Made by a program: the position numbers and the translations under genes. A DNA stretch of 64,000 bases from contig OX638133.1 in NCBI GenBank assembly GCA_951804985.1, forward strand, positions 82,501 through 146,500, written 5' to 3'. The notes beneath the pieces are model-generated. The model saw only the letters and a list, made by a program, of their open reading frames with translations, ran no database searches and had not been told where the DNA came from. This DNA comes from Dryomyza anilis (lineage: Eukaryota > Arthropoda > Insecta > Diptera > Dryomyzidae). This document shows, in pieces, positions 48,490 through 60,494 of this stretch. How positions within the stretch are numbered: the stretch's first letter is position 1; each line of letters begins with the position of its first letter.

Positions 48490-49128
48490 TGTTTGCCCCA
48501 AAGAAATGTGTGAGCAAATGAGTGTTTGGGAGTAATAATTGAATTGACTTTTTTTAAAGTGTTCTTGGGAAATATTTTGAATGTTTTTAAGAAATTAGAT
48601 ATTGTTTTGTTTAAACACTAGAATTGTGTAATGATTTACAATAAGCCATTATTGTTTACGAATAACAATAAATATTTCAATATGTATTTACCAGAAGTAA
48701 CCGATAGCTTTTCACACGTATTTTATTAACATTCCTATTCTAGAGTGCAGCATTTCACGCATACTCTGTCTTTGTCTGCTTAAAATATTTCGAAAAAAGG
48801 TTTGCCAAAAATTCGAGTAATGTTTACTAAAAAAGTAAAAAGTGAAAGTATTACAAATTAACAAAAAAAAACCGAAAAAATCACCTCTCAAAGAGATATG
48901 TTTCACCAATAATTCACATTTTCAGTAAACAATGAGGTGAAAAGATGTGCCGCACTGCCAGGTAAATACTACAATTTCCAAATAAAAGAATAAGAATATT
49001 CCAAATGAAATTGAGATGTTCCATTTGAAATTGAGAACATTCTAAGTGAAATTTTAATTTTTCATTTGAAATTAAATAAGACACAAAAGATATTGAGATT
49101 TTCCATTATTATGTGAATATGAAATAGA

Positions 49129-49577
49129 ACCAGTTGGGAAGGTTAGATTACATGGGAAATTTTAAAGTAGGTGTAATTATGATAGTTAGGATTATCAAAA
49201 TTATAGTCGGTCTAAGCCGACTATAAATACCCTACACATATGTGTGGTTACCATTCAAAGTGATATATAGGTCACCAGGGTATACGAATCCTGAAAATAA
49301 CTACAAACATTCAATCGCTGAAGAATTTCCATTCATTTGATACCCATATTTACAAATGGGTAGATGTACCGAATTTCGATTTTTTTTTTTGTGAACCACA
49401 AGTCTTTTCGCCGGAAAACATTATTATCATGTATTTGAGCATGATGTCAATATATATTTGACCAAAAAAGTTTACCTAAGCACGTATACATAAAAATTGA
49501 TCTTTATATGTACATTTTATATGAGGTATTTGAACATAAGTGGTCGGATCATAGGTCACAATGGACCGATCTCGCCA
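49129..49577 (+). mobile_element. Dispersed 0.7-kb unit, left 449 bp, arm of an inverted pair
   Basis: It starts ACCAGTTGGGAAGGTTAGAT and ends at ATGGACCGATCTCGCCA, where similarity to the full copy stops. It is very close to the copies at 49691-50396 (reverse) and 54629-55343, with few substitutions. Confidence 0.85.
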
Positions 49578-49690
49578 AAATAATTTAATTTATTTCATAT
49601 AATATTCAAATTTTCCATTCAAGTTGATTTGAAAATTAATTGAAATGATCCATTTGTAATTTCAAATCAAAAGCCTATTTTGACATTTTT

Positions 49691-50396
49691 ATACCCTACA
49701 CTAAGAGTGAAAGGGTATATTCAGTTTGGTACGCCGTTTGTAACACCCAGAAGGAAGCATCTCCGGTATGGAAAAGTATATATATTCTTGATCAGCATGA
49801 CCTCCTGAGTCGGTTTAGCGATGTCCGTCTGTCTGTCTGTCCGTCTGTCTGTCTGTTGAAATCCCTACTACTTTTAAAATAGAAGAGCTAGATAAATGAA
49901 ACTTATAACTTAGATTACTAATATACCTACGCTGTATGTGCGAAAAAAATGCGAGATCGGTCCATTGTGACCTATGATCCGACCACTTATGTTCAAATAC
50001 CTCATATAAAATGTACATATAAAGATCAATTTTTATGTATACGTGCTTAGGTAAACTTTTTTGGTCAAATATATATTGACATCATGCTCAAATACATGAT
50101 AATAATGTTTTCTGGCGAAAAGACTTGTGGTTCACAAAATAAAAATCCAAATTCGGTACACCTACCCATTTGTAAATATGGGTATCAAATGAATGGAAAT
50201 TCTTCAGCGATTGAATGTTTGTAGTTATTTTCAGGATTCGTATACCCTGGTGACCTATATATCACTTTGAATGGTAACCACACATATGTGTAGGGTATTT
50301 ATAGTCGGCTTAGACCGACTATAATTTTGATAATCCTAACTATCATAATTACACCTACTTTAAAATTTCCCATGTAATCTAACCTTCCCAACTGGT
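49691..50396 (-). mobile_element. Dispersed 0.7-kb unit, full-length reverse copy
   Basis: On the given strand it runs from ATACCCTACACTAAGAGTGA to TTCCCAACTGGT, the exact reverse of the copy at 54629-55343 including a (GTCT)n/(GTCC)n simple repeat at about 49824-49857. With the partial forward copy at 49129 it forms a large inverted repeat. The unit encodes no protein. Confidence 0.85.
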
Positions 50397-50929
50397 TGAA
50401 TTTAAAACGAAACGACATGAAACGAATGGATAATTTTATATAGAAATTTCGAAACTTAAAAAGGAAAATTTCAATTTCATTGTGAATTTTCAAAATATTT
50501 TAAAATTCACTATTTTATTAAATTCACATCAATTTAAATTGCCGAACATCAATATACAATTTTGGTTTTCCTAAATTTCATTCGGAAACTCTCAATTTCA
50601 ATTGGAAATGGTGAAAGCAAAAATGTTCAAGTGACATTTTCCGTAACCTGATGTATTCAGTTCAATATTCATTCTTAATAATATTTCAAAATACATAAAT
50701 GAGCCATAATGTACTGAATGAGTGTGGTTTTGAGATTTTACACAATATCTAGTATTTTCTGTATTGTTTAAACACGAAGAAATCCTATATAGATCTATTA
50801 TTTTTAATCAATACCATAAAATAATACATATTAAAAAACAAAATGAAAATCGTAAAAGAATAAATCATTTGCATTGATTTCGTTTACCGCATAATTGAAC
50901 CCAACTGGTTTTTTCAATTTGCTCTACGC

Positions 50930-51310
50930 TTTCATTGGACCCACAAAGTAATCGACAAAGACGAAGCTTACATCAATTTGCAGAATAATACACCGCCGAT
51001 CATAAATATAGTTGGTAAGGTATGGCTGGGTGAATTTAACAGACTGATTAATGGCGATATCGCAGAGAAATTACTTTGCAGAGCCGCGGGAGGGTATAGC
51101 TAGCGCATGACGTCTTGCGAATGGGCTGCGCTGCGCCAATAAAACCAACAAGTAGACCGATTTACCGACCAACGGACCGACCAGCTGTCGAAGCTGCGCA
51201 GGCGTACCTAAGCGTAACCATTTTGCAATGACACGACGGCGGGTCTATCGGAGTTACGCGTTCTGAATACTAGAGGAAAAATGTTGCAAGATCGTCGCTT
51301 ATTGGAGGTT
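50930..51310. promoter_or_regulatory. GC-richer single-copy island: candidate regulatory element
   Basis: It contains GATTAATGGCGATATCGC (a GCCATTA-type Pho core on -, near 51049), GCAGAGCCGCGGGAGGG, ATGACGTCTTGCG and CTGTCGAAGCTGCGCAGGCG. No frame or transposon signature accounts for its composition. Confidence 0.3.
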
Positions 51311-51399
51311 AGCAGTTTTTCAGTTTTTTTTAATTTATTGATTGTTTCCTTTACATTTGATTTATTTATTTATTCAATAAATAATGAAAATATGTTGAA

Positions 51400-52870
51400 T
51401 GCAATTTAAAAGTACTAAAAACAACAGATACACTTTGCGCTCATTGCGATCGATTGATATATAAATGCAGTTTATTTGCATGCTTAAGAACTGCGCGCAT
51501 CCGTGAGATACACATCTAGCCATTGATGTATCCACGCGTCCGTCCGTCCATCGTAGTATCTGCAACGGTTGGACGTCGACAATAATGGAGTCTGCATGTC
51601 TGTACCACCATGCATTATGGTGCGCAAATGCGCAAACGATGCTACAAAAACTGCAGTTTGGCACAATTGTATCTGGCAGATACGCGAGTGAGGCTCGCGT
51701 GCAGTTTGCAAATGAAGACTGACACAAGTACGTGCGGACAGACAGCACATTGTATCGTAGTTCTTAAAGGCTATGCGAACCTTTTTGTTTTTCGTTTTTG
51801 AAGTTGCGTTGCAAAAACCCAATAAAAACGCTTCGGTGGTATCGCGTGCTTGCATCGAGTATCTGCTGGATGCAAACGTATCTGCAAACGCTTTAATGGC
51901 GCACAAAGGGCTGCTAAGCACTTTAAATAACGACAACAACAAAAATAACAACATTGTTGAAAAAAGGGTTCAACATCTCAACAGCAAACATAATAAATGG
52001 TTCGAATCGATTAAAAGATCAGCGAGCGTCGAAATACGAATAAACGCAAAGTATCTGCTGGATGCGTCTCGTCGCTGTGACTGTGTGTGTGGAAGTATCT
52101 ACAATCGCAACTACTTCAGATACAACAACAATGAGCAATTTTCCAGCGACTGTTGCTGCCGTCACTGGTGATGTTGTTGATGATGATGCTGTTGCTGCAA
52201 TGACTGCAACAGACAACTTTACTCGCAGTATCCATGAGATACTTCTTGGTATCCTTTCAAGAAGCGGCACAATTATGCCTTTTTGTTGTTGCTGCTGTTG
52301 TAAAGACATTCATTTTTGCGCGTTTTGCGAATTGCGCATTTATTCGTTCGCTGGTTCGTCGCTTACACGGTGGATACAAAATGCATCTTTAGGATGAAGT
52401 TTATCTTTATCTGGTGCCAGCATCTAAATTGTGTTGCGCTCGATGCGATGCTATTTGTTGAGATACTTTGCTGCTTCTTTTCTTCTCCATCATCTCTGCT
52501 TCCTCTCCCTCCTCCTCTGGATTATGTTGTTGTTGTAGCATGTTTGTTGTTACTTATTGCTTTTGATGTTCCAAGCAATTGTTGCTGCAATTATTGTTTG
52601 TTGCTGCAATGCAGTCGATTTTATTGTAGTTTTTGCTGCAATTTGATAAAGATTTTTACACAGCGATTATCTGATGTTCGAAGCAAATGCCGCTCTTGCG
52701 CTTTTATTTGTGGTTGGCTGAACCGTGGTTTCGTGAAATTTATGCGATTTTGATTAAATGTCTGCAATGATTTTTTTATGAGCATTTGTTTGATCTGCCA
52801 TGCGATCACATTTAATCCATGCTGCATTTGAATTGAGATGCGATTCAAAGTGGCAGCCATCCAGGCCGGC
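51400..52870. promoter_or_regulatory. GC-richer island with TTGTTGCTGC-type DNA
   Basis: Several overlapping frames (51773-52171 and 52316-52753 on +, 51484-51954 on -) reflect CAG/TTG-rich composition and lack any recognisable domain. GTATCTGCTGGATGCAAACG and AGTATCTGCTGGATGCGTCT recur at about 51858 and 52051. CAAAGTGGCAGCCATCC near 52847 holds a GCCAT core. It may be an enhancer block or a noncoding transcript. Confidence 0.3.
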
Positions 52871-53862
52871 TAACGTTTAAACTTTTTATGAGACATGCTG
52901 TTTTATGGGTTTTGGCATTAATATAAACAGTCGAATTCTCTCGAATACATTCGGCTAATAAATATGTACATTTTCCTTCTTTAATCTTTAAATTCTTTAT
53001 CTTACATTTTTTATAATTGTCTCTTAATTGTGTTAATTGAAATCGTTTTCATGACTGAGATTTCGTTACTGAAATTAAAGCGGTACCGTGCTGAAACCAC
53101 TCATTACTTGTTGAACCAAAATGAATCTGAACTTTATTTGAAGTTCAAAACATTTTAATTGAATTTTTAATTTTCAAAATACTTCGAATTTGTAATTTAT
53201 AAAATAGCTATACCTTTGCGTTGCGTTTTTTTGGTTATATTTGAAATTGATGAGATATGATTTTAAGATAGACTGATCAGATTTCGATGCATAATAAGCA
53301 AAAGTAAAACTTTTTTGTTTTTGGATTTTAGTATATAGAACATTTGTTTTTCTTGTAATAAGTTTTGTTTGATTTACTCTTTGAATTATAGATAATATTA
53401 GTACTCACAAAAAAAAAATTATTGTATAAAATTTTTAATCTCTGAAAATTTTCGAAAAGTGTGAATTTTCAAATTCGGTTTTTGTATCTTTGAGTCCTAA
53501 TATCTGCTTCAGTTTGACAGATGTTGCGCTGAGGTTACATTTTTTTAAATATTTGATATCTTTTTTGTATTTTTACGAATGAAACGATTGCTGCCCTTTT
53601 TTAGTTTGTTTCGATTTTGAACGTAGTAAATGCTTTAAAAGTTTTCAATAGCTGAATTTAGTCAAAATGTTTAAACGTTCACAACTGAACACTTTTAAAA
53701 GTTCGGGCGCGCCCCAAATATATATCGCTTTTATGCTTAAATATATAAAAAATAGTGGTTTTCCCAAGATACGACTTGTGGTTAATGAAAAAATATATCG
53801 AAATTCGATCTACTTACTCATTCGTACTCAAATTAAAGGACATTTATTCAAAATTGCAAGTA
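52871..53862. other. Intergenic AT-rich stretch, nothing recognised
   Basis: No coding support or clean element. The frame at 53667-54035 overlaps the foldback element and is AT-driven. Confidence 0.55.
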
Positions 53863-54280
53863 CACATATAAAATTACACCAACTACCTGAATACATCATA
53901 TTGATGAATTCATTCATTGTATTTTTTAAATGTTTTTTATTTGCAATAATTTTTTTAACATCAAATTTCAAACACAAATTTGTCTCCATTTACGTATTTA
54001 TAATTCTTATACGAGTTATAATATTTAATTGCTAATTATGCGAAGACTCCATTTCATGAAATTGATGAATTTTGTTCATCAAACCATATTAATTTAAATA
54101 TCATAAATATTATTAGAATTATAAATACGTAAATGTGTAAATGGAGACATATATTTGTTTGAAATTTGATCTTATAAAAAATATTGAAAGTGAAAAACAT
54201 TGAAAAAACACGATTTTAGTTCAATGAATGAAATCATCAATGTGATGAATACTAGTTGTTGGTGAATTTTTTTCTGTGTG
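53863..54280. mobile_element. Foldback MITE with long imperfect inverted arms
   Basis: TA flanks it at 53861-53862 and 54281-54282. The left arm (ATTACACCAACTAC, TGATGAATTCATTCATTG, CAAATTTCAAACA, GTCTCCATTTACGTATTTAT) is matched in inverted order by the right arm, ending GAATTTTTTTCTGTGTG. Arms are about 150-180 bp, so most of the element could pair with itself. Confidence 0.75.
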
Positions 54281-54628
54281 TATGCAGTAATTTTCATAAA
54301 TTTTACTAACACCAACTATGTAAATATACTACTTAAAAATTACCCATGTTACCGAACCATTCTTACTGGTTTAATTTCTGATTATATAAGACATGGAAAT
54401 TAATATTAACATTTTAAATATTTTGAACATATTTTTACAATTTTTTATAAATTCCCAATATGCCACAGGGTAAGCGTTTGAAAAAATAATCATAATTGCC
54501 TTTAAGGTCTAGTGTGTTTTTCAAATCAGTTTCAATTATAAAAAAGGTGCTATTTTTAGAGCTTACTCTGTATTTGAAAATGATTTGATAATAACATTAC
54601 CAAAAAATGACAGTGAAAATTAGGTACA

Positions 54629-55343
54629 ACCAGTTGGGAAATTTTAAAGTAGGTGTAATTATGATAGTTAGGATTATCAAAATTATAGTCGGTCTAAGCC
54701 GACTATAAATACCCTACACATATGTGTGGTTACCATTCAAAGTGATATATAGGTCACCAGGGTATACGAATCCTGAAAATAACTACAAACATTCAATCGC
54801 TGAAGAATTTCCATTCATTTGATACCCATATTTACAAATGGGTAGGTGTACCGAATTTCGATTTTTTTTTTTTGTGAACCACAAGTCTTTTCGCCGGAAA
54901 ACATTATTATCATGTATTTGAGCATGATATCAATTTATATTTGACCAAAAAAGTTTACCTAAGCACGTATACATAAAAATTGATCTTTATATGTACATTT
55001 TATATGAGGTATTTGAACATAAGTGGTCGGATCATAGGTCACAATGGACCGATCTCGCCAATTTTTTCGCACATACAGCGTAGGTATATTAGTAATCTAA
55101 GTTATAAGTTTCATTTATCTAGCTCTTCAATTTTAAAAGTCTTAGGGATTTCAACAGACAGACAGACAGACGGACAGACAGACGGACAGACAGACAGACG
55201 GACAGACGGACATCGCTAAATCGACTCAGGAGGTCATGCTGATCAAGAATATATATACTTTTCCATACCGGAGATGCTTCCTTCTGGGTGTTACAAACGG
55301 CGTACCAAACTGAATATACCCTTTCACTCTTAGTGTAGGGTAT
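54629..55343 (+). mobile_element. Dispersed 0.7-kb unit, full copy
   Basis: The unit runs from ACCAGTTGGG to CACTCTTAGTGTAGGGTAT. ATACCCTACACATATGTG near 54709 and the complement of the right end (ATACCCTACACTAAGAG) form an inner inverted pair. A (CAGACAGACGGA)n run lies at 55155-55210, followed by AGGAGGTCATGCTGATCAAG and AATATATATACTTTTCCATA. That sentence resembles one common in dispersed repeats of other higher flies; I cannot name the family. Confidence 0.85.
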
Positions 55344-57470
55344 AAAAATGTAGTGACACTAAAAACAGTATGTTTTTTTATGATTCCAATATAAACCCTT
55401 ACAAAAAATATAACATAACAAAGAGCGTCCAAATCTAATAGCCTACCGAAATCTATTAGTGTTTTGACTTCTGTGAATCTTTAAAACACCGAATCTTTAA
55501 GACCGCCCCCGTCAACCTTGATTAGGCTCCAGAATGGTATTCGAGACTTTGAAACATACAATACATGGCTGCTGTCATCGATTTCCTGTCTTGACGGTCG
55601 GGCTTGAAGTCTACGATGTTGGTTGGATGACATAGAACGGGATAATTAATTAAAAAATGCCCTTTTTGTTGTCCTATATGAGGATCTTCTTTTTATACTT
55701 ATTTTGTAGGATTAAGTCAATATTTAAAAGCAAAAAACTAAATGTAGGTCAATTTGATTTAATGTAGAAAATAAGGCTAAATCTGGATTTGAAGTAATCG
55801 TTGAAATCAATAAGGAATTAGTGTTGATATTGATTTAAGAATAAGGGAATTTTCAAGTTATGGTTAAGTTACCAGTTTTTATTGAAAAAGCTATGATTCT
55901 TAAATTTAGGTTAAAGGTGTTACAAACATTAACCTCAACTCTATGTTTTGAATGTAATGATATATTTCAAAGCATTCGCATATGAATATTAAGTGCAATG
56001 GCATATTGAGTTAAGTAATTACATTTTACCATTCCGGAATTTATAAGTTTTTTTTGTTTATAAGACATTTATCATACTTAAAATACTGAATTCCAAATGA
56101 ACAGTTATAAATTTCAATTGAAATTTTGAGAAATATTTTTTTTTTAAATGGAAAGTTATGAATTTCATTGATATTTTCAACAAATGTTATTAAAATGATA
56201 AATTCAACTCATTTAATAATAATAATTTTGGTTTATAAGTTTTCGTCTTGCTAAGTATGCATAGAATATTACAAAATTCAAAAATTTCCCATTAAAAACT
56301 TACTAAGTTTACAAAGACCAATATGGCTAGCAAGTTTTAAAAATACTTTGATTTATGCTAGGTACACATTGGATTGGATCGACCGATCTCCAGCAAAATT
56401 AAACAGCAAATAAATTCAGATATAAGGAACTGAATAATAGCAAATCCTGAAAAATTAATAGGATAGAAATAAAAAATTAGTTTTTTTCACTCCATGGTCA
56501 AAAATTTTAAATTTTTGTACAGCATTTTTCTCGAATCATTCATTTCAAAATGCTTTTTAGAATACGTAAGCCCTATACATATTTAATGACATGTACTATT
56601 AATATTTTTTTAATTTACCATATATTTTAAGTTCATTGATTGATATAATAAACTCTTTGATAAATTTAAAAAATATGGAATACCATTCGAAAGATGTGCT
56701 CAATTATAAATTAAATAAATTAAAATACCATGTAATATTTTATTTTCAGTGTATACATCGATTAACCGTAATACATTCGTAGTTCTTCTTCAAGTAGTGA
56801 TGACTTTTATTGCGCTGATTAAAATTTCAGAAGGTGAAAAAATACCAACTTTTGTATTTACAAAATTGTATTTCTATGTAGATCGCCTTCTTCAATAGGT
56901 TTGCATAATGTATTTATCATTCGCACTCTTCGGCATAAAATGAAATACGACGGAGAACGAATAACTAAGGCATCAATTACTGAATCTGAGCAGATGCGTG
57001 GCAGTACAATGCAGTGATTTATGAAAGCCGAAGAGGGAGTACATGAAAAAGGAAGAAAAATCTGTGACACAAAAAGATATCCACGAGGTAAAGCAAAAAG
57101 ATATTAAGGAAAACCAATAAACGTCACAGAAAACGAGTGAACGAAGTGCAGAGTGGCTGCTAGATGTGCAGATACTTGCAAGAAGAATCACTATATACAG
57201 AGTAAAGATGCGCATGCATCTGCGAAATACATGTTTATATAAAAGTCCAAATAATGTGTTAAAGAGGAGATATGATTAAAGATGAAACACAAGAAAAAAT
57301 CCCACAAAGAATGAACAAATAATTGAAACAGAACAGAATTCAATGAAAAAGTTAATAAGATAAATGAGATTAAGATACTTCTAATATGCATATTAAAAAC
57401 TCAAAACAATTGAAAATACTGTAAAATAAAATACGTCAGAGTTTACACAGTACAGCGCTGTGTCAACTGT
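55344..57470. other. Intergenic stretch upstream of inv, nothing recognised
   Basis: The stretch is mostly AT-rich. Frames on - around 56858-57391 arise from oligo-A/GA-rich sequence and show no family resemblance. DNA at 55490-55640 is less AT-rich (ACCGCCCCCGTCAACCTTGA) without a recognisable motif set. Confidence 0.5.
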
Positions 57471-57479
57471 CGGCGGTAC

Positions 57480-58383
57480 ACTTAATTAATAAATACAGCG
57501 AGGACATGTACAACAACAACCACCATCTCTAGCACCAACAACAACAATAGAAACCACAAAAATACAAACAACTCTTCACATACACTCAGTTGTCAGCTGG
57601 CCGTAAAATGCGCTCAATAATGCAAAGAGCAGAGTGCGTACAGAGTAGCAAATACATGGGCAATCCACAGATACATAAGTATCCCATAGATATAGGAGCA
57701 GCACCAACGGCACTCACCCCACCCCAACGTACAGAATACACGAGCGAGCGAGACAACCGTACCTACGACATGCGTGCACGCCTCCTGTTGGCTCACGCAC
57801 ACTCAGTCAACAGTAGCACCAACACAAATGCGGCGCTCACTCACGCTCAAGCACTGCATGAGCACTTCAACCCGTCAAACCACTCCGCGGCGGACCGCCC
57901 TTTGACTGCAGTCACGACGATGACGACGGCCGCGACTGAGACTGTTGCGCGACTCGAGCGCCACACCGTGGACTCAGTTAAACGACGTGTTCGGCCCGAG
58001 CACAACGACCACGACGGAGCCCACGTGAACGAACGCGTCGCGCGGTTAATTTATTTTTATGGCCTGCGCCAAAACGCAAATAAAAGAATAATAAAAACAC
58101 ACGATACTAATTGCCCGCGAGCGAGAGCAGCCTAAGTGAGCATACAGTGCAGTGAGTAAAAAGTTTCAGAGCCACGCGAGAGAGACGCGCGCGGCAAGGC
58201 GCCGTAGTAAACAGATGCGAGTGCAGATCGTACGAAGATCGTTGAAAGTTCTTGCAAAATTTATTTAGAGTTCATTTAAAACTCGCTTAAAGTTCGTTAA
58301 CAGTTCGCCTAAAGTTTGTTTGAAGTTCGACGTTTAGAAGCGCGTACATCGCGATTTACCGTCGGCACTTGCGACGCGTTTAG
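57480..58383 (+). promoter_or_regulatory. inv: invected promoter and 5' UTR region, PRE-like motifs
   Basis: GC content rises sharply here, next to the inv start. Zeste-type YGAGYG words occur at about 57740-57750 (CGAGCGAGCGAG) and in the complement in GCGCTCACTCACGCTC near 57834. GAGAGAG lies at about 58177-58183 and a GGCCAT core near 58059. These are the motif types of promoter-proximal Polycomb response elements. ACAGTGCAGTGAGT near 58144 could surround an initiator. The leader at 58240-58330 has repeated AAAGTTCG-type words. The transcription start is not determined. Confidence 0.45.
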
Positions 58384-60166
58384 ATGTCCAGCGTTGCAAC
58401 GACACGTCCGCCACCGCTACACGCCACCCTCAGTACAAGACACGGCGTCGCGTCCCCCTCCGCGGCGACCACAACCACTTTTGCGCTGTTGCGGCAAACG
58501 ACGATGCGCCCGGACAGCGTGCGGCGGCATCAAAACGGAGCGACAAGTCCGCGACTCACGTGCAACCGTGAGCACTCGAAACGTAGCGGTGGATTGGGCA
58601 GCGACATGAGCGACGGCGAGGACAACGAGCAAGAAATGCGCGATGCACACGATGATCAGCTGCTGATGATTGATGATGACGACGACGATGACGATAATGA
58701 GAATGGCGGTGCAGGTGATGAGCCGCCGGATGACGCGGCCAGTCTTTGCAGCAGCGAGAACAGCGATGTATCCGTCGGACAAGAAGACGAACCACAACAG
58801 CCGCTGATGTCGCAGCAAAGTCAGCGCCTACTACTTAGCAATGTCAACGATTCGTTGATGTCATTGTGCCGGCCGTCGGCATTTAGCAGCGTTCCGATCG
58901 CAACCGTTGCAGAGCTCAATGATGCTCGCTCCAGCGTCTCGAATGAAGACATCGCACAGTTGGACGATGAACAGACGCGCGTACTCGCTCCCGTCTTTGG
59001 TATGGGAAGTGCGGTGCACATACAGGTGCCGCTGCTGCCGCGTCCAACGCAGCATCTGCAAGAGGAACTGTTGCGTAAGTCGCACCTTTACGCCGAGGAG
59101 CTGATGAAGCAGCAGATGCAACTGATGGCAGCGGCGCGAGTTAGCGCTTTCACTCTGCGAAATGCATCAGCGACGACGGCGACTCCAGCACCGCACTTGG
59201 ACGCTAAATATCGCGCAGCTGCTGCACCGCCGCATATAGCTGTGACTCACGCCAAATTAAGTGAGCTGCCCAATTTCTCCGGCATCCAGTCGCATCTGTC
59301 GGCAATCTCAAAGATGTCGCAGTTGGGTGCCGCCGCAGCTGCAGCAGCCGCGGCGGCAGCCGTTGTGAATCATAAGCAGCACCAGCAGCAACAGAGCAGT
59401 GGTACCGATGCGCTGGCCAAGTTAACGGCCTTCGGAATGGCGCAATCGCCGTCAGGGATGACTGCGGCGACGGCAGCTTCGGTTTCTAATTTGCATCACT
59501 TGCAGGCGCAGATGCAGGCTCACCTGCCGTTTATGCAGCACCATCACAACAACAACAATAACCTCAATGAGTCCGCGCTCAAGTTCAGCATCGATAACAT
59601 TCTGAAAGCGGACTTTGGCCGCCGCATAACGGATCCCTTGTTAATGCGTGGCAGCGTCAACGGTACGCGCGCAGCCCGACATGCGAACGCGCAGCGCAAC
59701 AAGAAGTCGATGACAGCAACAACGACAACGACGACGACGACACCCATGGATCTGACCAGTCAGATGACGGCGGCCGCAGCAGCCATCGCGAGCAGTGTCA
59801 GCATCGGCGGTAGCAGTTTTTCGTCCTCGCTGGCAAATATATGCACGAACAGCAACGATTCCAGCAGCACCGGCGTCAGCAGCAACTATGGTGGCGGCGG
59901 CCACTCTGAGGCACTTAAATCGCCCGCCTCGCTGACGGGCGGTGCTGCCTCCGCGTGTAGTGTGTCGCCTGCGCCAACAGGTGGCGCCGCTGACAGTGGC
60001 AAGGCGGCGCAGGAGAGTGGTGCAGATGGTGGCGGCGGCAGTAGTAGCAGCTCAACAAGCAGCGGTGGCGGCGGCAGGGACGGTGGCACGGGTGCGAGCG
60101 GCAGTGGTCCGATTGTGTGGCCTGCCTGGGTCTACTGCACGCGGTACAGCGATCGACCAAGTTCAG
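58384..60166 (+). CDS. inv: Invected, engrailed-family homeodomain repressor, first coding exon
   Basis: Invected is a nuclear homeodomain transcription factor, partner and paralogue of engrailed in segment and compartment patterning. The exon begins at an ATG directly preceded by TAG and opens MSSVATTRPPPL, close to the Drosophila Invected start. In order: acidic run (about residues 93-110), SENSDVSVGQED, RPSAFSS, LLRKSHLYAEELMKQQMQLM with AAAR following, polyalanine near 314-326, the EH1 Groucho-binding motif LKFSIDNILKADFG at about 399-412, polythreonine, SSFSSSLANICTNSND, Gly/Ser-rich tract, and the Exd-contact EH2 motif WPAWVYCTRYSDRPSS at 579-594. The EH1 form is that of Invected, not Engrailed. 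The donor is TTCAG-GTGAGT at 60167 (phase 1). The 594 codons here already exceed the whole Drosophila protein as I recall it (about 576), through homopolymer expansion. The RS microexon and homeobox are beyond the window. Confidence 0.93.
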
Positions 60167-60494
60167 GTGAGTCGACTAATTCTTCTTGGAGAGAAGGGTT
60201 CCACAACCTTCTGTCAATCTGAAAGGCAATTTTAACAATTTATCCAGAAAATTGGATCAGGACATCGCCATAAGAGTTTCAACTGATCAGAGTCTTATTT
60301 TTATTAGATATTTTTTTGTTACAAATATTTAATAGGTCAATTAAATTTTAACTAACATTTCCAATTACACTAGTTATTTTTCCCACAAAAAATATCCATA
60401 AAAATTTAGTTAGTAATATTTTTTTTGAAAGAAATGGAATTTGGCAATAACAAAAATATCACAAGAAATTAATGTTTTAGTGATAAACTCAGAA

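Noticed and set aside
57590..58135. 181-codon frame just upstream of inv
   Set aside because: It lies in the GC-rich promoter/leader region, has no domain, and composition alone can explain it. Kept only as possible leader sequence.
58384..60166. engrailed instead of invected
   Set aside because: The N-terminus MSSVATTRPPPL, the EH1 form LKFSIDNILKADFG, the SENSDVSVGQ block and the E(Pc) neighbour all fit invected. Engrailed has a different EH1 sequence and start.
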